A stretch of 44,333 bases of DNA, taken from the NCBI GenBank assembly GCA_964649515.1, contig CAZYPV010000020.1, positions 1-44,333 of the forward strand, in the 5' to 3' direction. Below, in pieces: positions 7,618 to 16,290 of this stretch (positions are counted from its first letter, which is position 1; the number at the start of each line of letters is the position of its first letter). Below the pieces are notes generated by a model that searched no databases, was not told the DNA's origin, and was given only the letters and a program-made list of their open reading frames with translations. Origin of the DNA: CALKGK01 sp964649515 (GTDB taxonomy: Bacteria > Bacteroidota > Bacteroidia > Flavobacteriales_D > Sanyastnellaceae). The position numbers and the translations under genes were made by a program.

Positions 7618-8259
7618 ATGCACTTCATTTCGGAAGAATTAGAACAATACATCGCTGATCACACCTCTCCGCAGGGAGCATTGCTGGACGAACTTGAAAA
7701 AGAAACCTGGCGCAAGGTTTTGGTACCGAGAATGATCTCGGGTCATGTTCAAGGCCGGGCTTTGGCGATGTTCAGTAAAATGATTTCACCCCAACGCATC
7801 TTAGAAATTGGTGCATACACCGGTTTTTCTGCCTTGTGTTTGGCGGAGGGATTGGATGAAAATGGTGTTTTGCATACCATTGAAGTGAACGAAGAGTTGT
7901 GCGAAATGCAAGATCGTTTTTGGCAAATGAGTGGGAAAGGCCATCAAATTCATCGTTTTCTTGGTGAAGCGCTGGACATTTTGCCCGAGTTGCAAGGTCC
8001 CTACGACCTCATCTTCATTGATGCCGACAAAGACAATTACCTTTCTTATTATGAGATGAGCATCCAATTACTTCAACCTGGAGGATATATTTTGATTGAC
8101 AATGTGCTCTGGTCTGGAAAAGTTGTAGATGAAGGAGCACAACTTGACAAAGACACCATCAAAATGCAAGCGTTGAATGCGCGTGTTCAGGAAGATGATC
8201 GGGTAGAAAACATTCTTTTGGGCATTCGTGATGGGATTATGATGATACGCCTTCGCTAA
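7618..8259 (+). CDS. SAM-dependent O-methyltransferase (Methyltransf_3 / catechol-OMT type)
   Basis: The 213-residue protein matches small cation-dependent O-methyltransferases. Motif I is LEIGAYTGFSALCLA (62-76), the metal ligands are D135 (FIDADKDNY) and D161/N162 (IDNVLWSG), and the acidic SAM-ribose ligand is E89. These enzymes methylate catechol or phenylpropanoid-like hydroxyls using Mg2+. The substrate is unknown. It follows the secreted protein gene by 7 nt, so the two are probably co-transcribed, though no functional link is clear. Its 3' end overlaps the convergent gene at 8237-8911 by 23 bp. Confidence 0.9.
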   Translation: MHFISEELEQYIADHTSPQGALLDELEKETWRKVLVPRMISGHVQGRALAMFSKMISPQRILEIGAYTGFSALCLAEGLDENGVLHTIEVNEELCEMQDRFWQMSGKGHQIHRFLGEALDILPELQGPYDLIFIDADKDNYLSYYEMSIQLLQPGGYILIDNVLWSGKVVDEGAQLDKDTIKMQALNARVQEDDRVENILLGIRDGIMMIRLR

Positions 8260-8911
8260 TTTCAGCGAATTTCCTTTCGTGCAAGCGCTGAATGATCTCT
8301 TCTATCAGGCTCATGTTCACATTTCCCAGACGTTCATGGAACCACAGTGTAGCGATGAGCTTCTCTGCATTTCGGTGCACCTCGGTTTCATTGTTTGCTT
8401 TCCATTCCATCATTTGTTCCATCAATAGATTGTTTTTTTCCGTGATGCTCCCCTCGATGTAAGGCCTTATTTGTTTTTTAGGTTTCGACTTTTTGTAGCC
8501 GAACATGCTAAGTAAGCGAGAACGAAAAAGGTGATGGTCTACCGTTTTAATGTGATGTTCATGAAGCTTTGGTTGAACGTAAGCTCTTCTGCGAACATAT
8601 TGTGGAAGCAGCATCTCATTGAGCGTATCATTGATATCCATCAAAATGGATGATATTTCGTGAATCGGTAGCTGAAGGATTTCACAGGCATGTTTGCTCA
8701 AAGCACTGTGAGGAAAGATGATGATGAAAGCGATGGCTTTGAACTTCGCAGGATGGAAAAAGTCTTCTTGTCCTTCGTTAAGCTTATAGCTTTGAGGAGC
8801 GCTGGGCAAACTAAAAATCAAGCCCAAACAATTCCATTGGTTCGAGTAATGTTTACAGAATTCCTCAAATAGACCTACGCGGTTATCGGGTGTATCTTCA
8901 TACTCCATCAT
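8237..8911 (-). CDS. Hypothetical protein, family not recognised
   Basis: This 224-residue protein has no signal peptide, membrane helix or motif that I recognise. The N-terminal half is mixed hydrophobic and cysteine-containing (around FCKHYSNQWNCLGL). The middle is strongly basic (RSRLLSMFGYKKSKPKKQIR, about 130-150). The C-terminal third is predicted helical (LMEQMMEWKANNETEVHRNAEKL). Codon content looks coding throughout, and the ATG at 8911 is followed by a second ATG. Its 3' end overlaps the O-methyltransferase by 23 bp in convergent orientation. It lies downstream of sucC but is separated from it by a terminator, so it should have its own promoter. Confidence 0.7.
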   Translation of the reverse strand: MMEYEDTPDNRVGLFEEFCKHYSNQWNCLGLIFSLPSAPQSYKLNEGQEDFFHPAKFKAIAFIIIFPHSALSKHACEILQLPIHEISSILMDINDTLNEMLLPQYVRRRAYVQPKLHEHHIKTVDHHLFRSRLLSMFGYKKSKPKKQIRPYIEGSITEKNNLLMEQMMEWKANNETEVHRNAEKLIATLWFHERLGNVNMSLIEEIIQRLHERKFAEISEGVSS

Positions 8912-9127
8912 GCAATATAATAGTTAAAGTTCTCAGCATTAAAGATATAAAGCAAAGTGGAGAATTCCGATATCATTCACAAATTAGAACGCTACACTTA
9001 CAAAGTCATTCTTCTTTTACAATTCAAACAACGACAACAAAATTGATCACCAGACACTTATCGCTCAAAAACGGCGAAAAACCCGAAAGTTAAGCCCCTG
9101 AGAATCGCGCAGAATATTTTTAAAAGG
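8912..9127. other. Intergenic region between sucC terminator and the 8237-8911 gene
   Basis: AT-rich, no supported gene. It presumably holds the promoter of the minus-strand hypothetical gene. Only a weak match, TATCTTTA on the minus strand around 8940-8947, is visible. Confidence 0.4.
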
Positions 9128-9162
9128 AAAAGCCCCGCTACGCGAAACGCAGCAGGGCTTTA
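9128..9162 (-). terminator. Rho-independent terminator of sucC
   Basis: AAAGCCCcGCT (about 9129-9139) pairs with AGCaGGGCTTT (9151-9161) with one mismatch and an inner GCG-AAA-CGC hairpin. On the minus strand the stem is followed by TTTTCCTTTT. It lies 23 nt after the sucC stop. Confidence 0.82.
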
Positions 9163-9184
9163 AATACCTATTTAGTGAAGTAAT

Positions 9185-10396
9185 CTAGGCAAGAACTTCG
9201 GCTACTTTATCGGCAGCTTCTTGTAAAAGGATCACTGAATGTACTTTTAGTCCAGACTCATCGATCAATTGTTTTGCCTCTTGGGCGTTGGTTCCTTGCA
9301 AACGAACGATCAATGGAACGGGAAGTTCTCCGATGTTGTTGTAGGCATCAACGATACCTTGAGCAACTCGATCACAACGAACGATACCTCCGAAGATATT
9401 GACGAGGATTGCCTTTACACCTTTGTCTTTGAGAATAATTCTGAACGCCTTTTCTACTCGAGCGGCATCAGCGGTACCTCCAACATCCAAGAAGTTAGCG
9501 GGCTCACCACCTGAAAGCTTAATGATATCCATGGTAGCCATTGCCAAACCAGCTCCGTTCACCATACATCCCACGTTTCCGTCCAAACTCACATAGTTCA
9601 AACCTGCTTCATCAGCTTCTACCTCTGTGGGATCTTCCTCCGTTTTATCGCGCATTTCGGCGTAATCTTTATGACGGTAGAGTGCATTATCATCCAAAGT
9701 CACTTTCGAATCAACAGCAATGATTTTGTCGTCAGACGTTTTCAAAACCGGATTGATTTCGAACATGCTCGCATCGCAACCAATAAAAGCAGCGTACAAT
9801 GCATGAACGAATTTATTCATCTGCTTGAAAGCCATTCCACTCAAACCGAGGTTGAAGGCAATTCTTCTTGATTGGAAACCCTGTAAGCCCAACATTGGGT
9901 CAATTTCCTCTTTAAAAATCTTGTCTGGCGTATTTTCGGCCACCTCTTCAATGTTCATTCCGCCTTCTGGGGAATACATGATGATGTGTTTTCCGCTTGA
10001 ACGATCAAGAAGTACTGACATATAATATTCTTCAGGCTCACTAGCCCCTGGATAATATACATCTTGAGCCACCAAGACCTTATTTACTTGTTTACCTGTA
10101 TCACTGGTTTGTGCAGTTACCAAATGACCTCCGAGAATACCTTTAGCAATCTCTTCAACCTTATCGATTCCTTTGGCGAGGACCACCCCTCTTGAACCTG
10201 TTTCGGTAACCGTACCTTTACCGCGACCACCTGCATGGATTTGAGCTTTGATCACGTACCATTCAGTACCTGTATCTTCAGTAAGTTTTTTCGCAGCAGT
10301 GAGTGCCTCTTCAGGGGTATCGGCAACGATTCCTTCTTGAATGGCTACACCGAAGCTTTTCAAAATTGATTTTCCTTGGTATTCGTGGATGTTCAT
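9185..10396 (-). CDS. sucC: Succinyl-CoA synthetase (ADP-forming) beta subunit
   Basis: The 403-residue protein aligns end to end with SucC, which forms the nucleotide-binding subunit of the TCA-cycle enzyme converting succinyl-CoA to succinate with ATP/GTP formation. It begins MNIHEYQGKSILK, the typical SucC N-terminus, with the ATP-grasp loop HAGGRGKG (54-61). It carries the Mg2+/phosphate-site sequences FEINPVLKT and VDSKVTLDD, and the C-terminal NIFGGIVRCD segment contacts the alpha subunit. The ATG at 10396 is preferred over an in-frame TTG at 10417. The sucD partner is not in this window; it is often unlinked in Bacteroidota. A good promoter precedes it and a terminator follows. Confidence 0.97.
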   Translation of the reverse strand: MNIHEYQGKSILKSFGVAIQEGIVADTPEEALTAAKKLTEDTGTEWYVIKAQIHAGGRGKGTVTETGSRGVVLAKGIDKVEEIAKGILGGHLVTAQTSDTGKQVNKVLVAQDVYYPGASEPEEYYMSVLLDRSSGKHIIMYSPEGGMNIEEVAENTPDKIFKEEIDPMLGLQGFQSRRIAFNLGLSGMAFKQMNKFVHALYAAFIGCDASMFEINPVLKTSDDKIIAVDSKVTLDDNALYRHKDYAEMRDKTEEDPTEVEADEAGLNYVSLDGNVGCMVNGAGLAMATMDIIKLSGGEPANFLDVGGTADAARVEKAFRIILKDKGVKAILVNIFGGIVRCDRVAQGIVDAYNNIGELPVPLIVRLQGTNAQEAKQLIDESGLKVHSVILLQEAADKVAEVLA

Positions 10397-10414
10397 GCGA
10401 TTCGAATTTGCCGT

Positions 10415-10443
10415 CAAAAGTAGTTCTTAGATCTTGAAATCAA
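10415..10443 (-). promoter_or_regulatory. Promoter of sucC
   Basis: On the minus strand TTTTG (TTG at 10441-10443), 18 nt, then TACTTTTG (10415-10422) matches the Bacteroidota -33/-7 consensus. It lies 18 nt upstream of the sucC ATG. Confidence 0.78.
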
Positions 10444-10555
10444 AAGTTAAACCTCCCCTACTTTAGTTAAAACTTCATCACCTACTTTCGAAGAAGTGCT
10501 CTGCCGGCTCGTCTCCCTTTCCTCTCAAGCATAAAATTGCGTAAACTTGCCGTTC

Positions 10556-11206
10556 ATGATTGAAGCAAAGGGAATACATAAACGCTACGGAGATGTTGCC
10601 GTACTGAAAGGAATCGACCTCAGCATAGCGCAAGGGGAAGTTGTTTCCATTGTTGGTGCTTCTGGAGCGGGCAAGACCACTCTTTTGCAACTTCTAGGGA
10701 CTTTGGATCGTCCGGATGCGGGCAAGATTCTTTATCACGGAGAGGACCTGAGTACCTATCGCGATCGTCAACTCGCCGCTTTTAGAAACAAACACATCGG
10801 ATTCATTTTTCAGTTTCATCAACTTTTGCCAGAATTCAACGCATGGGAGAATGTCTGCTTACCCGGATACATGAGTAAAGCAGATGACAAAGTGGTTGAA
10901 AAAAGGGCCAAGGGGCTGCTGGAGTTTTTGGGATTGTCTCACCGCATCGACCACAAGCCTTCTGCCTTATCGGGTGGAGAGCAGCAGCGCGTTGCAGTAG
11001 CCAGATCGCTCATCAACTCTCCTGATATTGTTTTCGCTGATGAACCCTCGGGCAATCTTGATTCTAAGAATGCCGAAGACCTCCACAACTTGTTTTTTCA
11101 GCTTCGCGATGAATTTCAACAAACCTTTGTGATTGTCACCCACAACAAAGAACTCGCTTCCATGGCCGATCGTAGGATTGAGATGAGGGATGGGAGGATT
11201 GTTTGA
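10556..11206 (+). CDS. lolD: ABC transporter ATP-binding protein, LolD type
   Basis: The 216-residue ATPase has Walker A GASGAGKTT (34-42), the Q-loop in FIFQFHQLLPEF, signature LSGGEQQR (138-145), Walker B with D162/E163 (VFADEPSGNLD) and the H-loop in VIVTHNKEL. FHQLLPEF.A.ENV and the short length are characteristic of the LolD/MacB-like subgroup. That subgroup powers release of lipoproteins from the inner membrane to LolA. No permease (LolC/E) gene is adjacent, which is common in Bacteroidota. The ATG at 10556 is chosen; an in-frame TTG at 10547 would overlap a TAAACTTG element six bases upstream of the ATG. The product assignment is by family; a general ABC role cannot be excluded. Confidence 0.85.
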   Translation: MIEAKGIHKRYGDVAVLKGIDLSIAQGEVVSIVGASGAGKTTLLQLLGTLDRPDAGKILYHGEDLSTYRDRQLAAFRNKHIGFIFQFHQLLPEFNAWENVCLPGYMSKADDKVVEKRAKGLLEFLGLSHRIDHKPSALSGGEQQRVAVARSLINSPDIVFADEPSGNLDSKNAEDLHNLFFQLRDEFQQTFVIVTHNKELASMADRRIEMRDGRIV

Positions 11207-11331
11207 GTGAAGGGGTGGTGCGGCACGGGGGACGGGCGCGGCACGGGGGGACGGGCGCGGCACGTCCTTTTCCGCTGGCGCGGGGCTTCGGGACGGGTTC
11301 CAGAGGTGTGAGGAACGTCCTTTTCAGGGGG
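11207..11331. repeat. GC-rich intergenic repeat, left side of assembly gap
   Basis: This stretch is far more GC-rich than the surrounding DNA. It contains near-tandem copies of CGGCACGGGGGACGGGCG (around 11221-11262), then a shortened copy CGGCACGTCC. It ends with a 42-base segment (11290-11331) that recurs exactly on the other side of the N run. The segment can form a hairpin through GGAACGTCC and the related GGACGGGTTCC. I see no coding in it. Confidence 0.75.
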
Positions 11332-11431
11332 NNNNNNNNNNNNNNNNNNNNNNNNNNNNNNNNNNNNNNNNNNNNNNNNNNNNNNNNNNNNNNNNNNNNN
11401 NNNNNNNNNNNNNNNNNNNNNNNNNNNNNNN
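11332..11431. other. Assembly gap (100 N)
   Basis: Exactly 100 N, the customary placeholder for a scaffold gap of unknown size. It is flanked by identical 42-base direct repeats, so the missing DNA is probably more copies of the GC-rich repeat. Confidence 0.97.
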
Positions 11432-11473
11432 GGGACGGGTTCCAGAGGTGTGAGGAACGTCCTTTTCAGGGGG
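11432..11473. repeat. Right-hand 42-base copy of the gap-flanking repeat
   Basis: Identical to 11290-11331. It runs into the 3' end of the next gene: the last codons and the stop of the 11466-11957 gene lie at the border of the repeat. Confidence 0.85.
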
Positions 11474-11957
11474 ATGTCTTGAAGGTCCACAGCCAGTAAA
11501 GACCGAGGAGGAGCAAGATGACCAACACTGTTGTTATGACCTTGCTTCGTTTTATGGGCTCTTCAAACTCATCTGTCGATAGCTGATCTTGGAGCTCTTG
11601 GTTGAGTTGTGAGTCAAGGGACGAGATCTGGGCTTTGAGCTGCTGAACTTCTTTTTCTTCGAGATGAATGATGGCTTTTTCGTGCTCATTGAAAGACTCG
11701 AGAAACAAACTTTCTGCAATTGAAAATAAAGTCTCCTTGATTGGTTCAACCTTTGATCGATCTCCCAATAACTTGTCATACCATATCATCAAGGCATCTT
11801 GAAAAACTTCTTTCCCTTGATCGTAATCAACGGAATAAGACACCTGTGTCCACAACAAAAACTCGTTTCGATGTTCCAAGTAGATATCGGACAGAACAGC
11901 ATCTTCTCGTTTTTTCAGTGATTCAATCTGTAGCTTATCCCTCTTAACCGTATTCAT
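11466..11957 (-). CDS. Sigma-70 region-2-like protein with C-terminal membrane anchor
   Basis: The 163-residue protein has an N-terminal part (about 22-66) that reads like region 2 of Bacteroidota ECF sigma factors. It shows IYLEHRNEFLLWTQ, then the region-2.2-like EVFQDALMIWYDKLL. A helical segment (SIAESLFLESF) follows, then a coiled-coil-like stretch (91-128), a charged linker and one membrane helix (about 138-157). No region 4 helix-turn-helix is seen, so it is not a complete sigma factor. It may be a membrane-tethered sigma-like or RNA-polymerase-binding protein. The last residues (KTSP) are encoded in or next to the GC-rich repeat, so the natural C-terminus may differ. The ATG at 11957 is preferred over TTG at 11960. 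Confidence 0.65.
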   Translation of the reverse strand: MNTVKRDKLQIESLKKREDAVLSDIYLEHRNEFLLWTQVSYSVDYDQGKEVFQDALMIWYDKLLGDRSKVEPIKETLFSIAESLFLESFNEHEKAIIHLEEKEVQQLKAQISSLDSQLNQELQDQLSTDEFEEPIKRSKVITTVLVILLLLGLYWLWTFKTSP

Positions 11958-12222
11958 CAAAATATAGCACTAATAGCAGTCCGCAAAGATAAAGTCAAAA
12001 GATACAGTTCGACTCAATTTAAAGAAAACAATTTCTAATCGCTGGTCTTTTTCTACTCGAAGCAGCAGTTCTTCGCACAGGAAGAAATCTATAAAACTTG
12101 CAGACTTACCGATCAACCGTCTTTGAAAATTCAACATAAGCCAATCCGCCAACACAAAAAGAAAGTTTTGTTAAAATAGTATGCGTGCATAACATTTTTC
12201 TTAACTTGGCGTACAGAAGAAT
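11958..12222. other. Divergent intergenic region upstream of the MarR gene
   Basis: 265 bp of AT-rich sequence between divergent genes. A TATCTTTG (minus strand, 11984-11991) fits the -7 consensus for the sigma-like gene, but the nearest TTG is 23 nt away, longer than usual. On the plus strand TTAACTTGG near 12200 is a poor match. Nothing else is recognised. Confidence 0.4.
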
Positions 12223-12663
12223 ATGAAACCAGAAGAAACCATTGATTTTCACATCCGCTGGAGTTGGTCCAAAATTTCACGGGCTTACAATATCGAAGCG
12301 GCGAAGTACGGCGGCACAATGTCTATTGGATATGTCCTTTTGAACATTGAAAAAGAAGGAACGCCAAGTACCAAATTGGGTCCGAAAATGGGAATGGAGT
12401 CCAGAAGCCTCACGCGTACACTCAAAAGTATGGAAGAGAACGGTCTTATCGAGCGAGTGAGCGACCCCAAAGACAAGCGAATGGTTCGTGTTCTTCTCAC
12501 CGAAAAAGGAAAAAAAGAGCGTGAACGTGCACGAGCCGTGGTTCTTGCTTTCAATACTGCTGTTCGAGAAAAACTGAGCGAAGAACAACTCACTCACTTT
12601 TTTGAAGTGATGAACACCATGAATGCCTTGCTCGAAGAAAACCACATTTTTGAAGAAAAATAA
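12223..12663 (+). CDS. MarR family transcriptional regulator
   Basis: The 146-residue protein has the MarR layout: N-terminal dimerisation helix, winged helix-turn-helix with TKLGPKMGMESRSLTRTLKSM as recognition region (about 50-70), the wing VSDPKDKRMVRVLLTEKG with its conserved D and R, and a long C-terminal dimer helix. MarR proteins are usually ligand-released repressors. It starts 18 nt before the beta-oxidation operon on the same strand, so it probably controls fatty-acid degradation in response to acyl-CoA or a fatty acid. In Bacillus the equivalent operon is controlled by the TetR-type FadR. The ligand is an inference from context. Confidence 0.9.
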   Translation: MKPEETIDFHIRWSWSKISRAYNIEAAKYGGTMSIGYVLLNIEKEGTPSTKLGPKMGMESRSLTRTLKSMEENGLIERVSDPKDKRMVRVLLTEKGKKERERARAVVLAFNTAVREKLSEEQLTHFFEVMNTMNALLEENHIFEEK

Positions 12664-12681
12664 GACTTAAACACCCTCATA

Positions 12682-15084
12682 ATGAGAAAAATAAACAAAG
12701 TTGCAGTACTGGGATCCGGCGTAATGGGGTCTCGAATCGCCTGTCATTTTGCCAACATTGGAACGGAGGTTCTCTTGCTCGACATCGTGCCTAGAGAACT
12801 TTCGGATAAAGAAAAAGCAAGTGGCAAAAGCCTGGAAGACACCGATGTGAGAAACCGCATTGTGAACGACAGCCTCACCTTCGCTTTGAAAAGCAATCCT
12901 TCACCCATTTACAGCAAATCCTATGCGAAGCGGATTTCCACTGGAAACATGGAAGACGATATGCACAAGATTGCCGATTGCGATTGGATCATTGAGGTGG
13001 TTGTGGAGCGTTTAGACATTAAAAAATTAGTGTTTGAACAAGTTGAAAAGTACCGCAAACCGGGCACCTTGATTACCACCAATACTTCTGGAATCCCCAT
13101 TGGAATGCTCTTGGACGGAAGAAGTGAAGACTTTCAAAAGCACTTCTGTGGCTCCCACTTCTTCAACCCTCCGAGATACCTCAAATTATTGGAAATCATT
13201 CCAAGTCCGAAAACAGACCAAAGCGTGATCGACTTCCTCATGCATTATGGTGAGGTGTTCTTGGGAAAAACAACAGTACTTTGTAAAGATACCCCGGCAT
13301 TTATTGCCAACAGGGTTGGGGTGTACTCCATTCAAGAGCTTTTTCACACCGTGGCCGATATGGGCTTAAGTGTTGAAGCGGTGGATAAACTCACTGGTCC
13401 GGTCATGGGCCGACCAAAATCAGCTACCTTCAGAACGTGCGATGTTGTGGGCTTAGATACCTTAGTACATGTGGCCAATGGGGTTAGAGAAAACTGTCCG
13501 AACGACGAGAAAAAAGATGTTTTTGGTATCCCAACCTACGTCAACAAAATGGTAGAAAACAATTGGCTCGGGTCTAAATCGGGACAAGGATTCTACAAAA
13601 AAATAAAAGATGAAAAGGGCAAAAGCCAAATCTTGGTGCTCGACCTCGAGACCTTAGAATACCGCGCTCAAGAAAAAGTGAAGTTCGCAACTTTGGAACT
13701 CACCAAGACCATTGACAATCTTCGTGAGCGGACCAAAGTGTTGTTTAACGGGAAAGATCAAGCGGGAGAGTTCTATCAACGCTCGTTTTGTGCTGTATTT
13801 GCTTATGTTTCTCATCGAATTCCTGAAATCGCGGATGAACTCTACAAAATTGACGACGCCATGCGCGCTGGGTTTGGTTGGGAATTAGGTCCCTTCGAAA
13901 CTTGGGATGCTGTTGGCACAGAAGCGGCCATTGCTAAAATGAAAGACCGCGGTATTGCCTACGCTTCTTGGATTGATGAAATGCTTGCAACTGGTGCAAA
14001 AACATTTTACCGAGTTGTGGATGGCGTGAAGGAGTATTACGACCATAAGAGCAAATCCTACCAAGCGATTCCCGGACAAGAAAACAGAATTGTGCTTTCA
14101 AACTTGGGCGAAGATAAAGTCGTTTGGAAGAACAGTGGAACAACCATCAAAGATTTGGGCGATGGAATCCTAAACTTGGAGTTCCATACGAAAATGAACA
14201 CCATAGGCGGCGAAGTGATTCAAGGCATCAATAAAGCCATTGACTTGGCTGAAGAAAGCTATCGTGGATTGGTGATTTATAATGAAGGGCAAAACTTCTC
14301 TGCCGGCGCCAATGTAGGAATGATCTTCATGATGGCCGTTGAGCAGGAATACGATGAGTTGGATTTCGCCATTCGCGCCTTTCAAAACGCCATGATGCGC
14401 GTTCGCTATTCCAACATTCCCGTTGTAGTAGCCCCACACAATATGGCTTTGGGTGGAGCTTGTGAATTGAGCATGCATTCGGATAAAGTTATTGCTCATG
14501 CTGAAACCTATATGGGGCTGGTTGAATTTGGAGTTGGTCTCATCCCGGGTGGTGGTGGAACAAAAGAATTTGCTTTGCGCACATCGGATGCCATGAAGGA
14601 AGGGGATATCCGAATCAACACACTTCGCAACAAATTCCTTACTGTTGGTCAGGCAAAAGTATCCACTTCAGCTCAAGAAGCCTTTGAATTGGGCTATTTG
14701 CGTGAAGGAATTGATGAAGTTATCGTTTCTCGAGACCAACAGCTCGCCTATGCCAAAAGTGCCTGTTTATTGATGGCTCAAAAAGGCTATGCTATGCCGC
14801 CAAAGCGAAAAGACATCAAGGTTCTTGGAAAAGAAGGAATTGGCATTGTGTACGTGGGTGCACACAGCATGAAATCTGGAAACTACATCTCCGAACACGA
14901 CCAACTCATCTCACAAAAACTGGGAACAGTGATGTGCGGAGGTGAGCTGAGTGAAATTACCGAGGTTGATGAACAATACTTGCTTGATTTAGAACGACGA
15001 GCCTTCATCGAACTATGTGCTGAGCGCAAAACGCTGGAGCGAATGCAAAGTTTGCTTCAAACAGGAAAAATCTTAAGAAACTAA
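12682..15084 (+). CDS. fadN: 3-hydroxyacyl-CoA dehydrogenase / enoyl-CoA hydratase fusion (FadN type)
   Basis: The 800-residue bifunctional beta-oxidation enzyme has the dehydrogenase first and the hydratase last, the reverse of E. coli FadB/FadJ and the same as B. subtilis FadN. The NAD-binding loop is GSGVMG (11-16). Dehydrogenase catalytic residues are H159 (GSHFFNPP) and E171 (LLEIIP), with N210 in the DTPAFIANRVG motif. The C-terminal crotonase part has the oxyanion-hole sequence FSAGANVG (about 540), GACELS (E595) and VEFGVGLIPGGGG (E615), so both acid/base glutamates are present. It converts trans-2-enoyl-CoA to 3-ketoacyl-CoA. It leads the operon with fadA and fadE. Confidence 0.93.
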   Translation: MRKINKVAVLGSGVMGSRIACHFANIGTEVLLLDIVPRELSDKEKASGKSLEDTDVRNRIVNDSLTFALKSNPSPIYSKSYAKRISTGNMEDDMHKIADCDWIIEVVVERLDIKKLVFEQVEKYRKPGTLITTNTSGIPIGMLLDGRSEDFQKHFCGSHFFNPPRYLKLLEIIPSPKTDQSVIDFLMHYGEVFLGKTTVLCKDTPAFIANRVGVYSIQELFHTVADMGLSVEAVDKLTGPVMGRPKSATFRTCDVVGLDTLVHVANGVRENCPNDEKKDVFGIPTYVNKMVENNWLGSKSGQGFYKKIKDEKGKSQILVLDLETLEYRAQEKVKFATLELTKTIDNLRERTKVLFNGKDQAGEFYQRSFCAVFAYVSHRIPEIADELYKIDDAMRAGFGWELGPFETWDAVGTEAAIAKMKDRGIAYASWIDEMLATGAKTFYRVVDGVKEYYDHKSKSYQAIPGQENRIVLSNLGEDKVVWKNSGTTIKDLGDGILNLEFHTKMNTIGGEVIQGINKAIDLAEESYRGLVIYNEGQNFSAGANVGMIFMMAVEQEYDELDFAIRAFQNAMMRVRYSNIPVVVAPHNMALGGACELSMHSDKVIAHAETYMGLVEFGVGLIPGGGGTKEFALRTSDAMKEGDIRINTLRNKFLTVGQAKVSTSAQEAFELGYLREGIDEVIVSRDQQLAYAKSACLLMAQKGYAMPPKRKDIKVLGKEGIGIVYVGAHSMKSGNYISEHDQLISQKLGTVMCGGELSEITEVDEQYLLDLERRAFIELCAERKTLERMQSLLQTGKILRN

Positions 15085-15105
15085 TCACCGAAAAGAAGAA
15101 ATAAA

Positions 15106-16278
15106 ATGGACGCATACATCATAGGAGGATACCGAAGTGCAGTAGGTAAAGCACCTCGAGGATTATTCAAATTCATGCGCGCCGATGAACTCGGTGAGCA
15201 AGTGATACGAAAACTAGTAGGCGATTTTCCCCAACTCGATAAAGAGCGCATTGACGACGTGATTGTGGGAAATGCCACACCGGAAGCAGAGCAAGGATTA
15301 AACATTGGCCGTATGGTATCGCTCATGGGACTGGACACAGAAAAAGTGCCTGGAGTAACCATCAATCGCTATTGTGCATCAGGACTCGAAAGCATTGCCA
15401 TTGCAGCAGCAAAAATTCACTCCGGAATGGCCGACTGTATCATTGCTGGAGGAATTGAAACCATGTCGCCCATCCCTTTTGGAGGTTGGCGAATTGTTCC
15501 CAACGCAAAAGTATCGAAAGAACACCCGAGTTGGTATTGGGGAATGGGACTTACGGCAGAAGCGGTAGCTCGCGATTTCAATGTTTCTAGAGAAGAACAA
15601 GATGAATTTGCCATGAACTCCCACCTAAAAGCCGCTGCTGCAATTGAGAGCGGGAGATTCAAGGACGATATTGCCCCTGTAGAAGTGGAGGAAATCTTTG
15701 TAAAAGATGGAAAGCAAGCCAGCAAAACCTACACAGTAGATACCGATCAAGGGGTTCGACCAGACACCAATATGGCTGGCCTTTCTCGACTGCGCCCCGT
15801 CTTTGATGCAAAAGGAACAGTTACCGCGGGGAACTCTTCGCAAACATCAGACGGAGCCGCTTTTGTCATGGTGGTTTCTGAAAAAATGCTCAAAGAATTG
15901 AATGTGGAGCCCATTGCGCGATTGAAGAGTTATCATGTTGCCGCATTGGAGCCAAGAATTATGGGTGTTGGTCCCATTTACGCAGTGCCTAAAGCCTTGG
16001 AAAAAGCCGGATTATCTGCCCAAGACATCCACCTGTTTGAGTTGAATGAAGCATTTGCCTCACAAAGTGTTGCTGTGGTAAGGGAACTGGGCATCGATCC
16101 TTCCATTGTAAATGTGAATGGTGGAGCTATTGCCTTAGGTCACCCACTGGGATGCACAGGTGGTAAGCTGACCGTTCAGCTCATGAATGAATTGAAAAAA
16201 CGCGAACAGAAGTACGGAGTGGTTACCATGTGTGTGGGAACCGGTCAAGGTGCGGCTGGAGTATTTGAAATGCTATAA
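15106..16278 (+). CDS. fadA: Acetyl-CoA acyltransferase (3-ketoacyl-CoA thiolase)
   Basis: The 390-residue thiolase has the acyl-accepting C90 (NRYCASGLESIA), H346 in GHPLGCTG and the acid/base C376 in CVGTGQGAAG, so the full catalytic triad is present. It cleaves 3-ketoacyl-CoA to acetyl-CoA and a shortened acyl-CoA, the last beta-oxidation step. It lies 21 nt after fadN and 12 nt before the acyl-CoA dehydrogenase, clearly one operon. Degradative FadA is favoured over biosynthetic AtoB by this context. Confidence 0.95.
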   Translation: MDAYIIGGYRSAVGKAPRGLFKFMRADELGEQVIRKLVGDFPQLDKERIDDVIVGNATPEAEQGLNIGRMVSLMGLDTEKVPGVTINRYCASGLESIAIAAAKIHSGMADCIIAGGIETMSPIPFGGWRIVPNAKVSKEHPSWYWGMGLTAEAVARDFNVSREEQDEFAMNSHLKAAAAIESGRFKDDIAPVEVEEIFVKDGKQASKTYTVDTDQGVRPDTNMAGLSRLRPVFDAKGTVTAGNSSQTSDGAAFVMVVSEKMLKELNVEPIARLKSYHVAALEPRIMGVGPIYAVPKALEKAGLSAQDIHLFELNEAFASQSVAVVRELGIDPSIVNVNGGAIALGHPLGCTGGKLTVQLMNELKKREQKYGVVTMCVGTGQGAAGVFEML

Positions 16279-16290
16279 AAGAAGACGAAG

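Noticed and set aside
11116..11499. Open frames spanning the N run on both strands
   Set aside because: They read through unknown bases and GC-rich repeat, so the continuity is artificial.
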